DNA of 64,000 nucleotides from Cystobacter fuscus (GTDB lineage Bacteria; Myxococcota; Myxococcia; Myxococcales; Myxococcaceae), in assembly GCF_002305875.1 (NCBI RefSeq), contig NZ_CP022098.1:11966001-12030000 (forward strand). The letters are read 5' to 3'. Of this stretch, positions 35,301-43,960 are shown in pieces. Within the stretch, counting starts at the first letter, position 1. The number at the start of each line of letters is the position of its first letter. Below the pieces are notes generated by a model that made no database searches, was not told where the DNA came from, and worked only from the letters and a program-made list of their open reading frames with translations. The translations under genes were made by a program, and so were the position numbers.

Positions 35301-36184
35301 TCCAGCTCCGGCGGTACCCCGTGCACCCAGCGCGAGAGCGCGTGGGGCGCCTCCTTCAGGTGCCGCCGCAACACCTCCCAGCCCAGCCCGGAGAAGGGCG
35401 GCTGGCCCACCACCAGCTCATACAGGATGCAGCCGAGTGAATAGAGATCCGCCCGCGCGTCCACCAGCCCGCCCTTGATCTGCTCGGGAGCCATGTAGAC
35501 GTACGAGCCCTCCATGGTGCCGGACACCTCGAGCGACTCGCGGCTGAGCGGCCCACCGAAGTTGGAGGCCAGGCCGAAGTCCACCAGCACCGGCGTCCCG
35601 TCCGGACGGATGACGACGTTGTCCGGCTTGAGGTCCCGGTGCACGAGCCCCTCGCCATGAAGGAAGGCGAGCGAGGAGCACAAGCGGCGCACCAGGAGGA
35701 GCACCTCGTCCAGACGCTCCTGGGCGGCGGGCCGCCGCTGATCCTCCGGGGGCGGCCCGTAGGCCTGGAACACCATCCGTCCTTCCCCGGGCGCCAGGGG
35801 CGTGGGGGCGGAGACGGCCTGGGTGACGACCTCCTGGGTGATGCGCGCATCGCGCCGCCACAGCACGTCGATGAAGCGGCGCAGGGTCATGCCCTCCAGC
35901 AACTCCATGGCGTACCAGGGCAGCCCGTCCTGCACGCCCTCGGCGAGCACGCGCACCACGCCCGGGTGCTGGATGCGGCGCAGCGCGTGGATCTCCCGGC
36001 GGATGCCCCGGAGCATGGCCACCTCGGGCACGCGCACCGTCTTGAGCGCCACCAGCTCGCCGGTCTCCTCGTGACGGGCGCGATACACCACGCCCATGCC
36101 TCCCGCGCTCAGCCTGCCCAGAAGGCAATAGGGGCCGATCCTCTCCTGCCCTTCTTCCTCCTGGTGGAGCGCCGCGGCCGACAT
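32366..36184 (-). CDS. Ser/Thr kinase - AAA ATPase - TPR regulator
   Basis: A 1272-residue signalling protein. Kinase domain, residues 15-310: G-loop L-S-A-G-G-M-G-V-V-Y, VALKTV lysine near 49, catalytic H-R-D-L-K-P-D-N-V near 185, DFG then M-A-P-E-Q-I-K-G. A PknB/AfsR-like ATPase follows (Walker A G-G-E-S-G-A-G-K-T near 372, Walker B L-L-V-M-D-D-L-Q-W-A-D near 500), and the C-terminal 600 residues are TPR-like helical repeats (ALRLAECYYWRYDAFRM, FARLREAARKRG). All kinase catalytic residues are present. The layout matches the eukaryotic-like kinases with an AAA-16 ATPase and TPRs found in myxobacteria. ATG 36184 immediately precedes the kinase domain; no clear ribosome site. Confidence 0.9.
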   Translation of the reverse strand: MSAAALHQEEEGQERIGPYCLLGRLSAGGMGVVYRARHEETGELVALKTVRVPEVAMLRGIRREIHALRRIQHPGVVRVLAEGVQDGLPWYAMELLEGMTLRRFIDVLWRRDARITQEVVTQAVSAPTPLAPGEGRMVFQAYGPPPEDQRRPAAQERLDEVLLLVRRLCSSLAFLHGEGLVHRDLKPDNVVIRPDGTPVLVDFGLASNFGGPLSRESLEVSGTMEGSYVYMAPEQIKGGLVDARADLYSLGCILYELVVGQPPFSGLGWEVLRRHLKEAPHALSRWVHGVPPELDALVLRMLMKVPRERLGYVADVGAVLAGLCSGALPEVAPLAPRPYLYRPEFVGRLGLLEELEARLERVREQRGGCLFIGGESGAGKTRLVMECAVMASRRGFRVVTGGCLPLSGGAGGESRHGEPLHAFKPVLQAIADECRQRGLQETEHLLGERGKVLALYEPALAELPGQDAWSEPPRLPPQAARERLLRCLAETLAAFCEKDPVLLVMDDLQWADELSLGALDFLREGFLRGASMLVMGTYRTEELGTPLRGLIESPRVEHRVLGQFDAPVVACMVEDMLSMASPPASFVNFLTTRSAGNPFFVAEYLRTAIDERLLYRDSQGQWQVAARDDALARLHEALPLPGSLHDLVCRRLDGLGTEARRLLEVAAVLGRELDSDILAAAAGLEDLQELEALEELRARHVLEDAGNGRLRFVHDKLREFAYEGISPERGRALHRAAALALEAQDVWGGVSPALYPVLAHHWEQAQDDVWTFEYLEKAARHALAAGSNVEACGYLNRALELEVRRGRDRGVRLDAVRRARWERMLAEALHGLSDFDGCIAHCHRSLEELGEPLPTTEAGWRRFLLAQAARQVLHLVMPQRWRRAEDRQARERMGDAALSALRLAECYYWRYDAFRMMATALLSTNLAERAGQDEKVLRLYGQLGSIAGFVRLDALARSYFRRAQQEDRALDDPSAMAFGLISESMFHASFARWPRAALKASEAQGTLLLLGNQSEFELTEVLLGHVDFFTGHFEQALERFARLREAARKRGHFQHMVWSMYTMARSLLVLDRGDEGRALLRESAALLEGKHDPLSHIITGGLLAVSALERGEWEAAREEADRVMALARRYPPMLFTEGHGYEGAARVYLTLWERERVPGQPAPAVAEEARAACERLSLFSNRFPLARPMALRCEGRMHWLEGRAWRARWALKRSARRARELGMPLDEAFAWLELGRVLAPGSQERGSCLRQAREGFTALGCAGLARQAEALL

Positions 36185-36399
36185 GGTAGGCGCAAGACTC
36201 GCACGGTTCGGTCCAGGGCACCAAGAACGCTCCCCCCGGTGGAGCCGCCCGTCCGGCTGGCTGCCCCGAGGGGCGATTGACCACAGGACGCGAAAAGTCG
36301 TCTCGACACCCCACGTGACCCTTCCGTCACACACCGAGCCACGAAATGTCACGCCGTGGGTACAGGCCCGCGACATGCCCTCGCTATACGACGCTCGTC

Positions 36400-37146
36400 A
36401 TGTTCGAGACCTTCGATAGCGCCACCGATGTGCAGTCCGCCCGCCGGTTCGCGCTCTCCACCGTGGCATCCCTGGGCGTGTGCGCCCTGCTCGGCGTCGC
36501 CGCGGTGACGGTGGGCTCCCAGGTCAAAGAGGTCCTCAAGGAGAAGAAGGTGGATGTGGTGTTCCGCCCCCCTCCTCCTCCAGTAGTGGCCGAGGTGAAG
36601 CCTCCTCCGCCGCCGCCTCCGCCTCCCCCCAAGCCGAAGGCCAGGCCCCCGCCTCCTCCGCCGACCGTCGCCGCGCCCGCCGCGATGCTCGCACCCAAGG
36701 AGATTCCCCAGGAGAAGCCCCCCGAGGCCGATGCCGCCAACGCCGTGGCCGCCGCGCCCATCGCCGTGGGTGGCACGGGCTCGCTCGTCGCCGGGGCCAT
36801 CGTCACGGGAATGGACAGCGCGGGAGTGGCCGGCTCCGGTGGCGCGCGCCGCCCCGCTCCCATCAACCTGCCCGAGTCCGCCACGCCTCCGCGCGAGCTG
36901 GACTCCAACATCGCCCCCGAGTTCCCCGCCGACATGCGCGCCAAGGGACAGGAGGGCCTGGTCATCCTGAAGATCGTCGTCGAGGAGGACGGCCGGGTGA
37001 GCGCCGTCAAGGTGATGCGCGGAGAGGAGCCCTTCGTGGGCGCCGCCGTCGCCGCGGTGAAGTCGTGGCGCTACTCGCCCGCGCTCGTCGCCGGCCAGCC
37101 CACCGCCGTGTTCCGCATCGTGAAGATTCCCTTCCGTCTCAAGTAG
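36400..37146 (+). CDS. tonB: TonB energy-transducing protein
   Basis: A 248-residue inner-membrane-anchored TonB. One N-terminal helix (FALSTVASLGVCALLGVAAVTVG) is followed by a proline-rich periplasm-spanning region (several runs of 5-10 prolines mixed with K, residues 57-90), an A/G-rich linker, and the C-terminal TonB domain with A-K-G-Q-E-G-L-V-I-L-K-I-V-V, V-S-A-V-K-V-M-R-G and A-A-V-A-A-V-K-S-W-R-Y-S-P-A. It couples the proton motive force to outer-membrane receptors via ExbB/ExbD. First gene of a six-gene block running to 43239. ATG 36400 was chosen just before the helix. Confidence 0.92.
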   Translation: MFETFDSATDVQSARRFALSTVASLGVCALLGVAAVTVGSQVKEVLKEKKVDVVFRPPPPPVVAEVKPPPPPPPPPPKPKARPPPPPPTVAAPAAMLAPKEIPQEKPPEADAANAVAAAPIAVGGTGSLVAGAIVTGMDSAGVAGSGGARRPAPINLPESATPPRELDSNIAPEFPADMRAKGQEGLVILKIVVEEDGRVSAVKVMRGEEPFVGAAVAAVKSWRYSPALVAGQPTAVFRIVKIPFRLK

Positions 37147-37207
37147 CGCCCGCAGCCGTAGCGCCCGCAGCGCCAGTACCCGCCGTTTCCACGCCGGAGC
37201 CCCCGAG

Positions 37208-37966
37208 ATGAATTTCAATCTGATCGACATCTACCACCACATGGGCCTGTTCGCCCGGTGCATCGCCTACACGCTCGTCGCGTTCGCGCTGGCCTCGCTC
37301 ATCGTGTTCTTCGAGCGGCTCTTCTTCCTCTTCCGCACCAAGGGCGCGGATCGCGCGTTCATCGCCAAGGGCGGCCGGATGCTCGAGTCGCAGCAGCACG
37401 AGGCGTTCGTCGTCGAGGCCTCCAAGGCGCGCGCGAGCAGCCTGGCGAAGCTGCTGGGTGGCGGGGTGAAGACGTACCTGGTGCGCAAGGAGGCGCCCCA
37501 GGGCAACCTCGGCGCGGTGGAGCTCACCCGGCGCGAGCTGGAGCGCATCTACGAGCGCGTGGGCGCGGACGTGCGCCGCGGCATGAGCGTGCTCGCGTCG
37601 GTGGGCTCGGTGGCCCCGTTCGTCGGACTGCTCGGCACGGTGGTGGGCATCATCGAGTCCTTCGCCGGCATCGCCAAGACGGGCTCGGGCGGCCTGGGCG
37701 CGGTGTCCGCGGGCATCTCCGAGGCGCTCGTCGTCACGGCGCTCGGCCTGCTGGTGGCCATCCCCGCGGTGTTGATGTTCAACCTGCTGTCCACCCGCGC
37801 CGACGCGCTCGTGCTGTCGCTGGATCTGGCGCGCCGCGAGTTCATGGATCACCTGGAGGACATGCACTCCACGGGTGGCACCAAGGCCGCTCGGGGCGAG
37901 GGTGCCATGGCCCTGGACGTGGAGCGCGCGGCACTCCGGGAGGGTCACGATGTCCGCCCGGCGTAA
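37208..37966 (+). CDS. exbB: ExbB/TolQ-type proton channel
   Basis: A 252-residue MotA/TolQ/ExbB proton channel with three membrane helices: near residues 14-36 (CIAYTLVAFALASLIVFFER), near 130-155 (GMSVLASVGSVAPFVGLLGTVVGI) and near 172-195 (ISEALVVTALGLLVAIPAVL). The G-L-L-G-T-V-x-G-I and E-A-L-x-x-T-A-x-G-L-x-x-A-I-P motifs are intact. It overlaps the following exbD by 17 bases. With TonB upstream it forms the motor that energises the receptor at 38912. Confidence 0.93.
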   Translation: MNFNLIDIYHHMGLFARCIAYTLVAFALASLIVFFERLFFLFRTKGADRAFIAKGGRMLESQQHEAFVVEASKARASSLAKLLGGGVKTYLVRKEAPQGNLGAVELTRRELERIYERVGADVRRGMSVLASVGSVAPFVGLLGTVVGIIESFAGIAKTGSGGLGAVSAGISEALVVTALGLLVAIPAVLMFNLLSTRADALVLSLDLARREFMDHLEDMHSTGGTKAARGEGAMALDVERAALREGHDVRPA

Positions 37967-38363
37967 GGGCGCCGGGCTCGTGCCCGAGATGAACGTGACA
38001 CCCCTGGTGGACGTGGTGCTCGTCCTCCTCATCATCTTCATGGTCGTCACTCCCCAGCTCGAGGCCGGCGCGGCGGTGGACCTGCCCGCGGCGGCCAACG
38101 TGGACAAGGGCGAGGAGAACTCGCTGACGCCCACCACGGTGAGCCTCACCGCCCAGGGCGCGCTCTTCCTCGACAAGCACGAAGTGCCGCGGGCCCAGCT
38201 CGTCGAGAAGCTGCGCGGTGTGATCGAGAAGGATCCCCAGGCGCGCGTGGTGCTCAAGGCCGACCGCGCCGTGCGCTACGCCGAGGTGCGCAACGTCTTC
38301 AAGACGCTGCAGGACGCGGGCTTCCCCGGCATCTCGCTGCAGGTCATCGACCTCAAGAAATAG
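37950..38363 (+). CDS. exbD: ExbD, first copy
   Basis: A 137-residue ExbD/TolR protein: a short cytoplasmic start, a single helix with the conserved membrane aspartate in N-V-T-P-L-V-D-V-V-L-V-L-L-I-I-F-M-V-V, and a periplasmic domain with L-D-K-H-E-V-P and V-V-L-K-A-D-R-A-V-R-Y. ATG 37950 follows GGGAGGG and overlaps the exbB end, so the two are coupled. Confidence 0.93.
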   Translation: MSARRKGAGLVPEMNVTPLVDVVLVLLIIFMVVTPQLEAGAAVDLPAAANVDKGEENSLTPTTVSLTAQGALFLDKHEVPRAQLVEKLRGVIEKDPQARVVLKADRAVRYAEVRNVFKTLQDAGFPGISLQVIDLKK

Positions 38364-38375
38364 GGACCAACTGTC

Positions 38376-38813
38376 ATGGCTTTCGACCTCGGTGGTGGCA
38401 AGGGCGGCATCCGCCCCGCCATGAACGTGACGCCCCTGGTGGACGTGGTGCTCGTGCTCCTCATCATCTTCATGGTCGTCACCCCGCTGATGACCAAGCA
38501 GATGACCATGGACGTGCCCGGCAAGTCGGACGAGAAGATCGAGACGCCGCCTCCTCCGGGCGCGCTGCCTCCGCTGGTGCTCACGCTCACCAGGAGTGGC
38601 GCGCTGCGCATCAACCGCGACGAGGTGCCGCGCGACCAGCTCGTGATCCGGCTGCAGCGCATGCTCAACGCCCGTCCGGACAAGATCGTCTTCTTCGACG
38701 CGGAGAACGACGTGCCCTACGGCAGCGCCATGGACGTGTTGGACCTCGCGCGCGGCGGCAACATCACCGTCGCCGTCGCCCCGGACGCCGTCGCGGAGCC
38801 CGCCGCTCCGTGA
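38376..38813 (+). CDS. exbD: ExbD, second copy
   Basis: A 145-residue ExbD paralogue with the same D-containing membrane helix (M-N-V-T-P-L-V-D-V-V-L-V-L-L-I-I-F-M) and periplasmic segment R-I-N-R-D-E-V-P. It lies 12 bp after the first exbD. The two copies share the helix almost exactly but differ afterwards (VPGKSDEKIETPPPPG insert here), so this is an old duplication rather than a recent one. ExbD works as a dimer inside the ExbB ring; two genes allow a heterodimer, as in other myxobacterial clusters. Confidence 0.92.
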   Translation: MAFDLGGGKGGIRPAMNVTPLVDVVLVLLIIFMVVTPLMTKQMTMDVPGKSDEKIETPPPPGALPPLVLTLTRSGALRINRDEVPRDQLVIRLQRMLNARPDKIVFFDAENDVPYGSAMDVLDLARGGNITVAVAPDAVAEPAAP

Positions 38814-38911
38814 CCTGAAGTTCATCTCCGCTTCGCTCCCCTTTCACCTTCCCTTCCTCTGGTTGCCACGGACCTCGCGTTCTCTGCGCGAGTCCGCCGG
38901 TGAGGAGACCC

Positions 38912-41821
38912 GTGTTGTCTTTCCATCCCGACATCCTCCGCGCCCCCTTGATGGCGCTGCTCTTGATGGCCTCGCCCGTGCTGGCGCAGGCCCCGATTCC
39001 CGAGGGGGCCGTGACGCCCCCGCCCACCACCGACGTCCTGCCCAACCAGACCGCCCCCGTGGAAGCGGCCCCCGCCGAGCCGGCCCCGGCCGCCGAGGAG
39101 CCCGCGGCGCAGGTGGCCGATGAGGCCATGGACGAGTCGATGGATGAGGCCTCGACCACGCCCCCGGCGGGCTTCACCGGTGTCTACGGCCAGGTCACCG
39201 ACGCGCAGACGAAGGAGACCCTCATCGAGGCCACGGTGAAGGTGGTCTCGGGCGCGCAGAAGAGCGTGCTCACCGACGTGGACGGCAACTATCAGCTCGC
39301 GCTGCCTCCCGGGACGTATGACCTGCGCGTCTTCTACGACGTCTACGAGGGCCGCCGTGTCACGGGCGTGCGCGTGGAGGCGGGCAAGGCCACGAAGCTG
39401 GACGTGCAGCTGAGCGCCGACGCCGCCGCCGTGCAGGAAGTGGTCGTCGAGGCCAGCTCGGACCGCCGCGCCGAGAGCGCGCTCCTGCAGGAGCGCAAGA
39501 AGGCCGTCACGGTATCGGACGCCATCAGCTCGCAGGAGATCGCCCGCACGCCGGACTCGAGCGCCTCGGACGCGGTCAAGCGTGTGGTGAGCGCCACGGT
39601 GGTGGATGGCCGCTTCGTGCTCCTGCGTGGACTCGGTGGCCGCTACGCGACGACGCTGCTCAACGGCGCGCTGCTGCCCAGCCCCGAGCCGGATGAGCCC
39701 TCGGTGCCGTTGGACCTCTTCCCCACGACGCTGCTGGCCAACCTCAACGTGGTGAAGAGCTACACCGCGGACCTGCCCGGCACCTTCGGCGGCGGTACGC
39801 TGCTCATCGAGACCAACACCTACCCGAGCAAGTTCGAGTTCAAGCCCCGCCTCACCCTGTCCGGCGACAGCATCTCCACCTTCCGCCCGCGCAACACCCA
39901 GCCGGGCAGCTTCCTGGAGACGCTGGGCTTCACGGGCCCCGGGCGCCAGTTGCCCGCGAGCGTGCCGCGTGACCAGCGGCTGGGCTCGTCGGTGGACACC
40001 TGGAAGAGCTTCTCCAACGTCTGGTCCGCGCGCCAGAGCACCGCGCTGCCCAACCTGGGCCTGGGCGCGTCCGTGGGCGACACGCTGCGCTTCGGCAACC
40101 AGCGCCTGGGCTACCTGGCGGCCGTCAACTACGGACACCGCGAGGGCGTGCGCCTGGCCCAGTACGCCCGCGCCGTCAACACGCTGGACCAGGTCGAGGA
40201 GCGCGATGGCTCCCAGACCCAGCTCGGCACCGAGGGCGCCAACCTCAGCGCGCTCGCGAGCGCCGGCTACCAGTTCAACCGCGACAACGAGCTGACCCTC
40301 TTCAGCCTCTACACGCGCGGCACGGACATCTCCAGCTTCACCTCGCGCGGCGTGAACAACGAGCGCTCGGAGACCTACGAGGGCACCCGCCTGCAATTCA
40401 TCTCGCGCGTGCTCTCCTTCAACCAGGTGCGCGGCTTCCACCGTCTGAATGGACTGGGCGACGCGGAGATCGACTGGCAGGCCAACTTCAGCCGCGTGGA
40501 TCGTGACGAGCCGGACACGCGTGACACCCTCTACGCCGACGACCTGGGCAGCCCCAGCGGCAAGTACTCCTTCCCCAACCAGCCCAACAGCGGCGAGCGC
40601 TTCAACGTCATCCTGGGAGAGAACTCCACTGGCGGCAGCGCGAGCCTCACCGTGCCCCTGTCCGCGGTGCGCCTGAAGGCGGGCGGCCTCGCCCAGGTGT
40701 CCTTCCGCGACTTCTCCAACCGCCGCTTCCGCTACCAGCTCACCGACGAGCCGGTGGACGCCTCGCTTCCGCCCGAGACGCTCTTCGGCCCCGACATCCT
40801 GGGCACGGGCATCCGCATGCGCGAGACCACCCGCCCGGATGACGCCTACGACGCCTACCTCGGCATCTTCGCCGGCTACCTGACGGCGGAGGCCAAGCCC
40901 GTGGAGCCCCTGCGCCTGGTGGGCGGCGTGCGCCTGGAGAACTCGCGGCAGCAGCTCACCGCGCACAGCCCCTTCGACACCACTCCCACGGTGAGCAGCG
41001 AGGCGAACTACCTGGACGTGCTGCCCTCCTTCAACGCCATCTACGCGCTCACCCCCGAGGTGAACCTGCGCGCTGGCTACAGCTACACGCTCGCGCGGCC
41101 CACGTTCCGCGAGCTGGCGCCCTTCCTCTTCTACGACTTCGCGCGCCGGCGCAACGTGTCCGGCAACCCCAACCTGGTGGAGACGCGCATCCACAACGTC
41201 GATGCCCGCGCGGAGTGGTTCCTCGGGGAGAACGAGGTGCTGGCCGCCAGCGCCTTCTACAAGCAGTTCCGCGACCCCATCGAGCGCGTCATCAACAACC
41301 CCCAGGCCGGAGACCTCGGCTTCGAGAACGCCGACGGGGCCACCAGCTATGGCCTGGAGTTGGAGGCGCGCGCCTCGCTCGGCCGCATCACCCCCGTGCT
41401 CGCCAACTTCCGCGCCGCCGCCAACCTCACGCTCATCCAGTCCAACATCATCCTGACGGACCCCATCAAGCTGGGTTCCCAGACGAACAGCCGCCGGCCG
41501 ATGCAGGGCCAGTCGCCCTACGTCGTCAACCTCAACCTCGGCTACGACCGGCCCGAGAGCGGCACCGAGGTGGCCTTGCTCTACAACGTGTACGGCCCGC
41601 GCATCAGCGAGGTGGGCGTGCAGGGACTGCCCGACGTCTACGAGCAGCCCTTCCACCGCGTGGACCTCACCGTGAGCCAGAAGCTGGGCGCGAGCACGCA
41701 GCTCAAGCTCACCGGCTCCAACCTCCTCAACTCCGCCGTGCGCATCCAGCAGGGCGGCGTCTCCGTCGTCAACTACCGCCCGGGCATCGCCTTCTCCGCG
41801 TCACTCGGCTGGGCGCTCTAG
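38912..41821 (+). CDS. TonB-dependent outer-membrane receptor
   Basis: A 969-residue receptor. Signal peptide (ending A-Q-A), then an acidic P/A-rich region, a carboxypeptidase-regulatory-like fold (VYGQVTDAQTKETLIEATVKV, D-V-D-G-N-Y-Q-L-A-L-P-P-G-T-Y), a plug with V-V-D-G-R-F-V-L-L-R-G-L-G-G-R-Y, and a beta-barrel to the terminal strand G-I-A-F-S-A-S-L-G-W-A-L. No TonB box was identified with certainty. GTG 38912 follows GAGGAG by five bases and is preferred over the in-frame GTG at 38900. Cargo unknown; the dedicated TonB-ExbB-ExbD-ExbD set upstream and a beta-helix lipoprotein downstream suggest a self-contained uptake unit. Confidence 0.93.
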   Translation: MLSFHPDILRAPLMALLLMASPVLAQAPIPEGAVTPPPTTDVLPNQTAPVEAAPAEPAPAAEEPAAQVADEAMDESMDEASTTPPAGFTGVYGQVTDAQTKETLIEATVKVVSGAQKSVLTDVDGNYQLALPPGTYDLRVFYDVYEGRRVTGVRVEAGKATKLDVQLSADAAAVQEVVVEASSDRRAESALLQERKKAVTVSDAISSQEIARTPDSSASDAVKRVVSATVVDGRFVLLRGLGGRYATTLLNGALLPSPEPDEPSVPLDLFPTTLLANLNVVKSYTADLPGTFGGGTLLIETNTYPSKFEFKPRLTLSGDSISTFRPRNTQPGSFLETLGFTGPGRQLPASVPRDQRLGSSVDTWKSFSNVWSARQSTALPNLGLGASVGDTLRFGNQRLGYLAAVNYGHREGVRLAQYARAVNTLDQVEERDGSQTQLGTEGANLSALASAGYQFNRDNELTLFSLYTRGTDISSFTSRGVNNERSETYEGTRLQFISRVLSFNQVRGFHRLNGLGDAEIDWQANFSRVDRDEPDTRDTLYADDLGSPSGKYSFPNQPNSGERFNVILGENSTGGSASLTVPLSAVRLKAGGLAQVSFRDFSNRRFRYQLTDEPVDASLPPETLFGPDILGTGIRMRETTRPDDAYDAYLGIFAGYLTAEAKPVEPLRLVGGVRLENSRQQLTAHSPFDTTPTVSSEANYLDVLPSFNAIYALTPEVNLRAGYSYTLARPTFRELAPFLFYDFARRRNVSGNPNLVETRIHNVDARAEWFLGENEVLAASAFYKQFRDPIERVINNPQAGDLGFENADGATSYGLELEARASLGRITPVLANFRAAANLTLIQSNIILTDPIKLGSQTNSRRPMQGQSPYVVNLNLGYDRPESGTEVALLYNVYGPRISEVGVQGLPDVYEQPFHRVDLTVSQKLGASTQLKLTGSNLLNSAVRIQQGGVSVVNYRPGIAFSASLGWAL

Positions 41822-41859
41822 CCCCTTCTCTTTCCCCAGCAGTCAAAGGAAGCCACCCC

Positions 41860-43239
41860 ATGAAGCGTCTCGCGCTTGGCATCACCCTCGGCATGTCCCT
41901 GCTCGCCGGTTGCGGCGTCGAAGAGCCGCAGCCCGGCCCCGGCCCGACCCCCTCGACCACCGTGGAGGTCACCGAGGCCATCACCCAGGACACCACCTGG
42001 ACGGCCGACAAGGTCTACTCGCTCAAGAAGTACATCTTCGTGCAGGGTGGCACGCTCACCATCGAGGCGGGCACGAAGGTGCTCGGCAACGATGGCAGCG
42101 CGCTCGTGATCACGCGCAACGCGAAGCTCAACGCGGTGGGGACGAAGGAGAAGCCCATCGTCTTCACCAGCGCCCGCGCCGAGGGTGAGCGCGAGCCGGG
42201 CAACTGGGGTGGCGTGGTGCTGCTGGGCCGGGCGACCATCAACTCCGCGGGCGGACAGAACAGCATCGAGGGCTTCGTCACCAACAGCCAGGATGAGAAC
42301 ACGAAGTACGGCGGCACCGACGACACCCACGACTGCGGCAAGCTCAAGTACGCGCGCATCGAGTTCGCCGGCTATCAGCTCGCGCCGAACAACGAGCTCA
42401 ACGGCCTGACCACGGGCGGCTGCGGCTCGAAGACGGAGATCGACTTCGTGCAGGTGCACAAGGGCGCGGACGACGGCGTGGAGATGTTCGGCGGCACGGC
42501 CAACCTCAAGCATATCGTCATCACCCAGCCGGACGACGACGGCCTGGACTACGACCTGGGCTACCGGGGCAAGGTGCAGTTCCTGGTGGTGCAGCAGAAC
42601 AGCAAGGTGGGCAACCGCGGCATCGAGGCGAGCGGCAACAGCTCCGACAACGCGGCCAACCCGCGCTCCATGCCGGAGATCTGGAACGCCTCGTTCATCG
42701 GCTCCGGCCGCGCCGTCGCCACGAGCGGCACCAAGCAGGAGGGCCTCGTCTTCAACACCGGCGCGGGCGTCAAGCTGCGCAACGGCCTGGTGGTGAACTT
42801 CGCGGACCAGGCGGTGGACGTGGACGGCAAGGCGTCCGTGGCCATGTTCTCGGCCAGCTCGCTGTCCATCGAGAACACCTTCTTCTACAACAACCGGGGC
42901 AACACCACGTCCATCCCCTACGCCGCCAACCCGGTGAAGGACTCGGCGGGCACCGTCACCAACGAGGATGCGTCGCGCTTCGCCAACGACACCATCTTCA
43001 AGGAGCCCGAGCAGTTCCTCGCCGCGGCCCTGCGCAACCAGGTGGTGGACCCGAAGCTGACGGCCTCGCAGGACCTGAAGGCGCCGAACTTCGCGCCCCA
43101 GACGGGCTCGCTGGCGCTGGATACGGCGAACGCCGCGACGCCGCCCGCGGATGGCTTCTTCGACGCCTCGGCCCGCTTCGTGGGCGCGGTGGGCGCGGAC
43201 AACTGGCTGGCCGGCTGGACCGCGTACCCGGAGAACTGA
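41860..43239 (+). CDS. Beta-helix lipoprotein partner of the TonB receptor
   Basis: A 459-residue lipoprotein (lipobox L-L-A-G-C). After a P/G/T-rich tether the sequence is a chain of short strands typical of a right-handed parallel beta-helix: YIFVQGGTLTIEAGTKVLG, A-L-V-I-T-R-N-A-K-L-N-A-V-G, NWGGVVLLGRATIN, G-A-D-D-G-V-E-M-F-G-G-T, DDDGLDYDLGYRGKVQF. Similar proteins often sit beside carboxypeptidase-regulatory-type TonB receptors and probably present or bind the cargo at the cell surface (inference). ATG 41860 has AAGGA nine bases upstream. A strong hairpin follows the stop. Confidence 0.88.
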   Translation: MKRLALGITLGMSLLAGCGVEEPQPGPGPTPSTTVEVTEAITQDTTWTADKVYSLKKYIFVQGGTLTIEAGTKVLGNDGSALVITRNAKLNAVGTKEKPIVFTSARAEGEREPGNWGGVVLLGRATINSAGGQNSIEGFVTNSQDENTKYGGTDDTHDCGKLKYARIEFAGYQLAPNNELNGLTTGGCGSKTEIDFVQVHKGADDGVEMFGGTANLKHIVITQPDDDGLDYDLGYRGKVQFLVVQQNSKVGNRGIEASGNSSDNAANPRSMPEIWNASFIGSGRAVATSGTKQEGLVFNTGAGVKLRNGLVVNFADQAVDVDGKASVAMFSASSLSIENTFFYNNRGNTTSIPYAANPVKDSAGTVTNEDASRFANDTIFKEPEQFLAAALRNQVVDPKLTASQDLKAPNFAPQTGSLALDTANAATPPADGFFDASARFVGAVGADNWLAGWTAYPEN

Positions 43240-43258
43240 GCAGTCCCTCGCAGCACCC

Positions 43259-43283
43259 GGGGCCGCCCTCGCGCGGCGGCCCC
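43259..43283 (+). terminator. GC hairpin ending the TonB operon
   Basis: GGGGCCGCC (43259-43267) and GGCGGCCCC (43275-43283) form a 9-bp perfect stem with a 7-nt loop, 20 bases after the last stop. No T-tract; probable terminator or 3' stabiliser. Confidence 0.55.
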
Positions 43284-43378
43284 CATCGCCCGGATGCACG
43301 AACATCCCACGGAGGGGGCTCCGGGGGATCGGCGTGCCTCCGGGCGGCGTTTTTTCCCGGCCGGGAACGAAGAGGGGG

Positions 43379-43960
43379 CTACCGCTCGTCCCGGACATGC
43401 CCCTGACGGAGCAGTTCCTTCGCGAGGAAGGGGCAGTGCTTGCGCAGGTGGCGAAGCGTCGTGTCCCCGTCCTTCCAGGCCGAGTAGTAGGCCGTCCGGG
43501 CCTCGATGAACTCCTCGTCGTTCAGGTTCAACCGGTCGATGGTCTGCTGGACCTGGGAAAGCAACGGCTCGGACAGGTCATCACCGGGAATGACCTGGAG
43601 CGTGGACAGCTCGAGCGCGAACCACTCGTCCCGCACCTCGAACGGATCCAACACGTCCTCGAGATCGTTCTTGCGCGCGTTCATCCGCGTGCAGGCGAGC
43701 CGATAGTTGCTCCATTCGTAGGCCAGCTCGCGCCGCTTCGACTTGGGGAGCAGGTGATCGACGGAGAGAGCACCCGTGCCCCGGGGAATGTAGAGGGACG
43801 AGTAGGAGCACACCCCCTGGTAGGCGGCCCAGAGTTGCGTCGCGCAGTGCCGCCAGAGGGGCTTCAGTTCACCTTCTGGTGAAGCGAGTAGAGCCTGTCC
43901 TGGCTCGCGAACCCTCGCGGAGAAGTCCGAGGGCTCGAGTTGAGGAGCGACATGAATCAC
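43379..43960 (-). CDS. HNH nuclease, PtuB-like partner of AAA ATPase
   Basis: A 193-residue protein with an HNH-type nuclease core: L-S-V-D-H-L-L-P-K-S-K (the D-H pair), W-S-N-Y-R-L-A-C (central N), and M-N-A-R-K-N-D (last N). In PtuB-type nucleases of the Septu system and the type I-A retron this core is flanked by zinc CxxC pairs; here they are reduced to C-S-Y-S and C-T-R-M, so one cysteine of each pair is gone. GTG 43960 overlaps the ATPase stop (GTGA), so the two proteins are made together. With its partner it would be expected to form an antiphage complex that cuts nucleic acid when released; this is inference from gene order and motifs. Confidence 0.72.
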   Translation of the reverse strand: MIHVAPQLEPSDFSARVREPGQALLASPEGELKPLWRHCATQLWAAYQGVCSYSSLYIPRGTGALSVDHLLPKSKRRELAYEWSNYRLACTRMNARKNDLEDVLDPFEVRDEWFALELSTLQVIPGDDLSEPLLSQVQQTIDRLNLNDEEFIEARTAYYSAWKDGDTTLRHLRKHCPFLAKELLRQGHVRDER

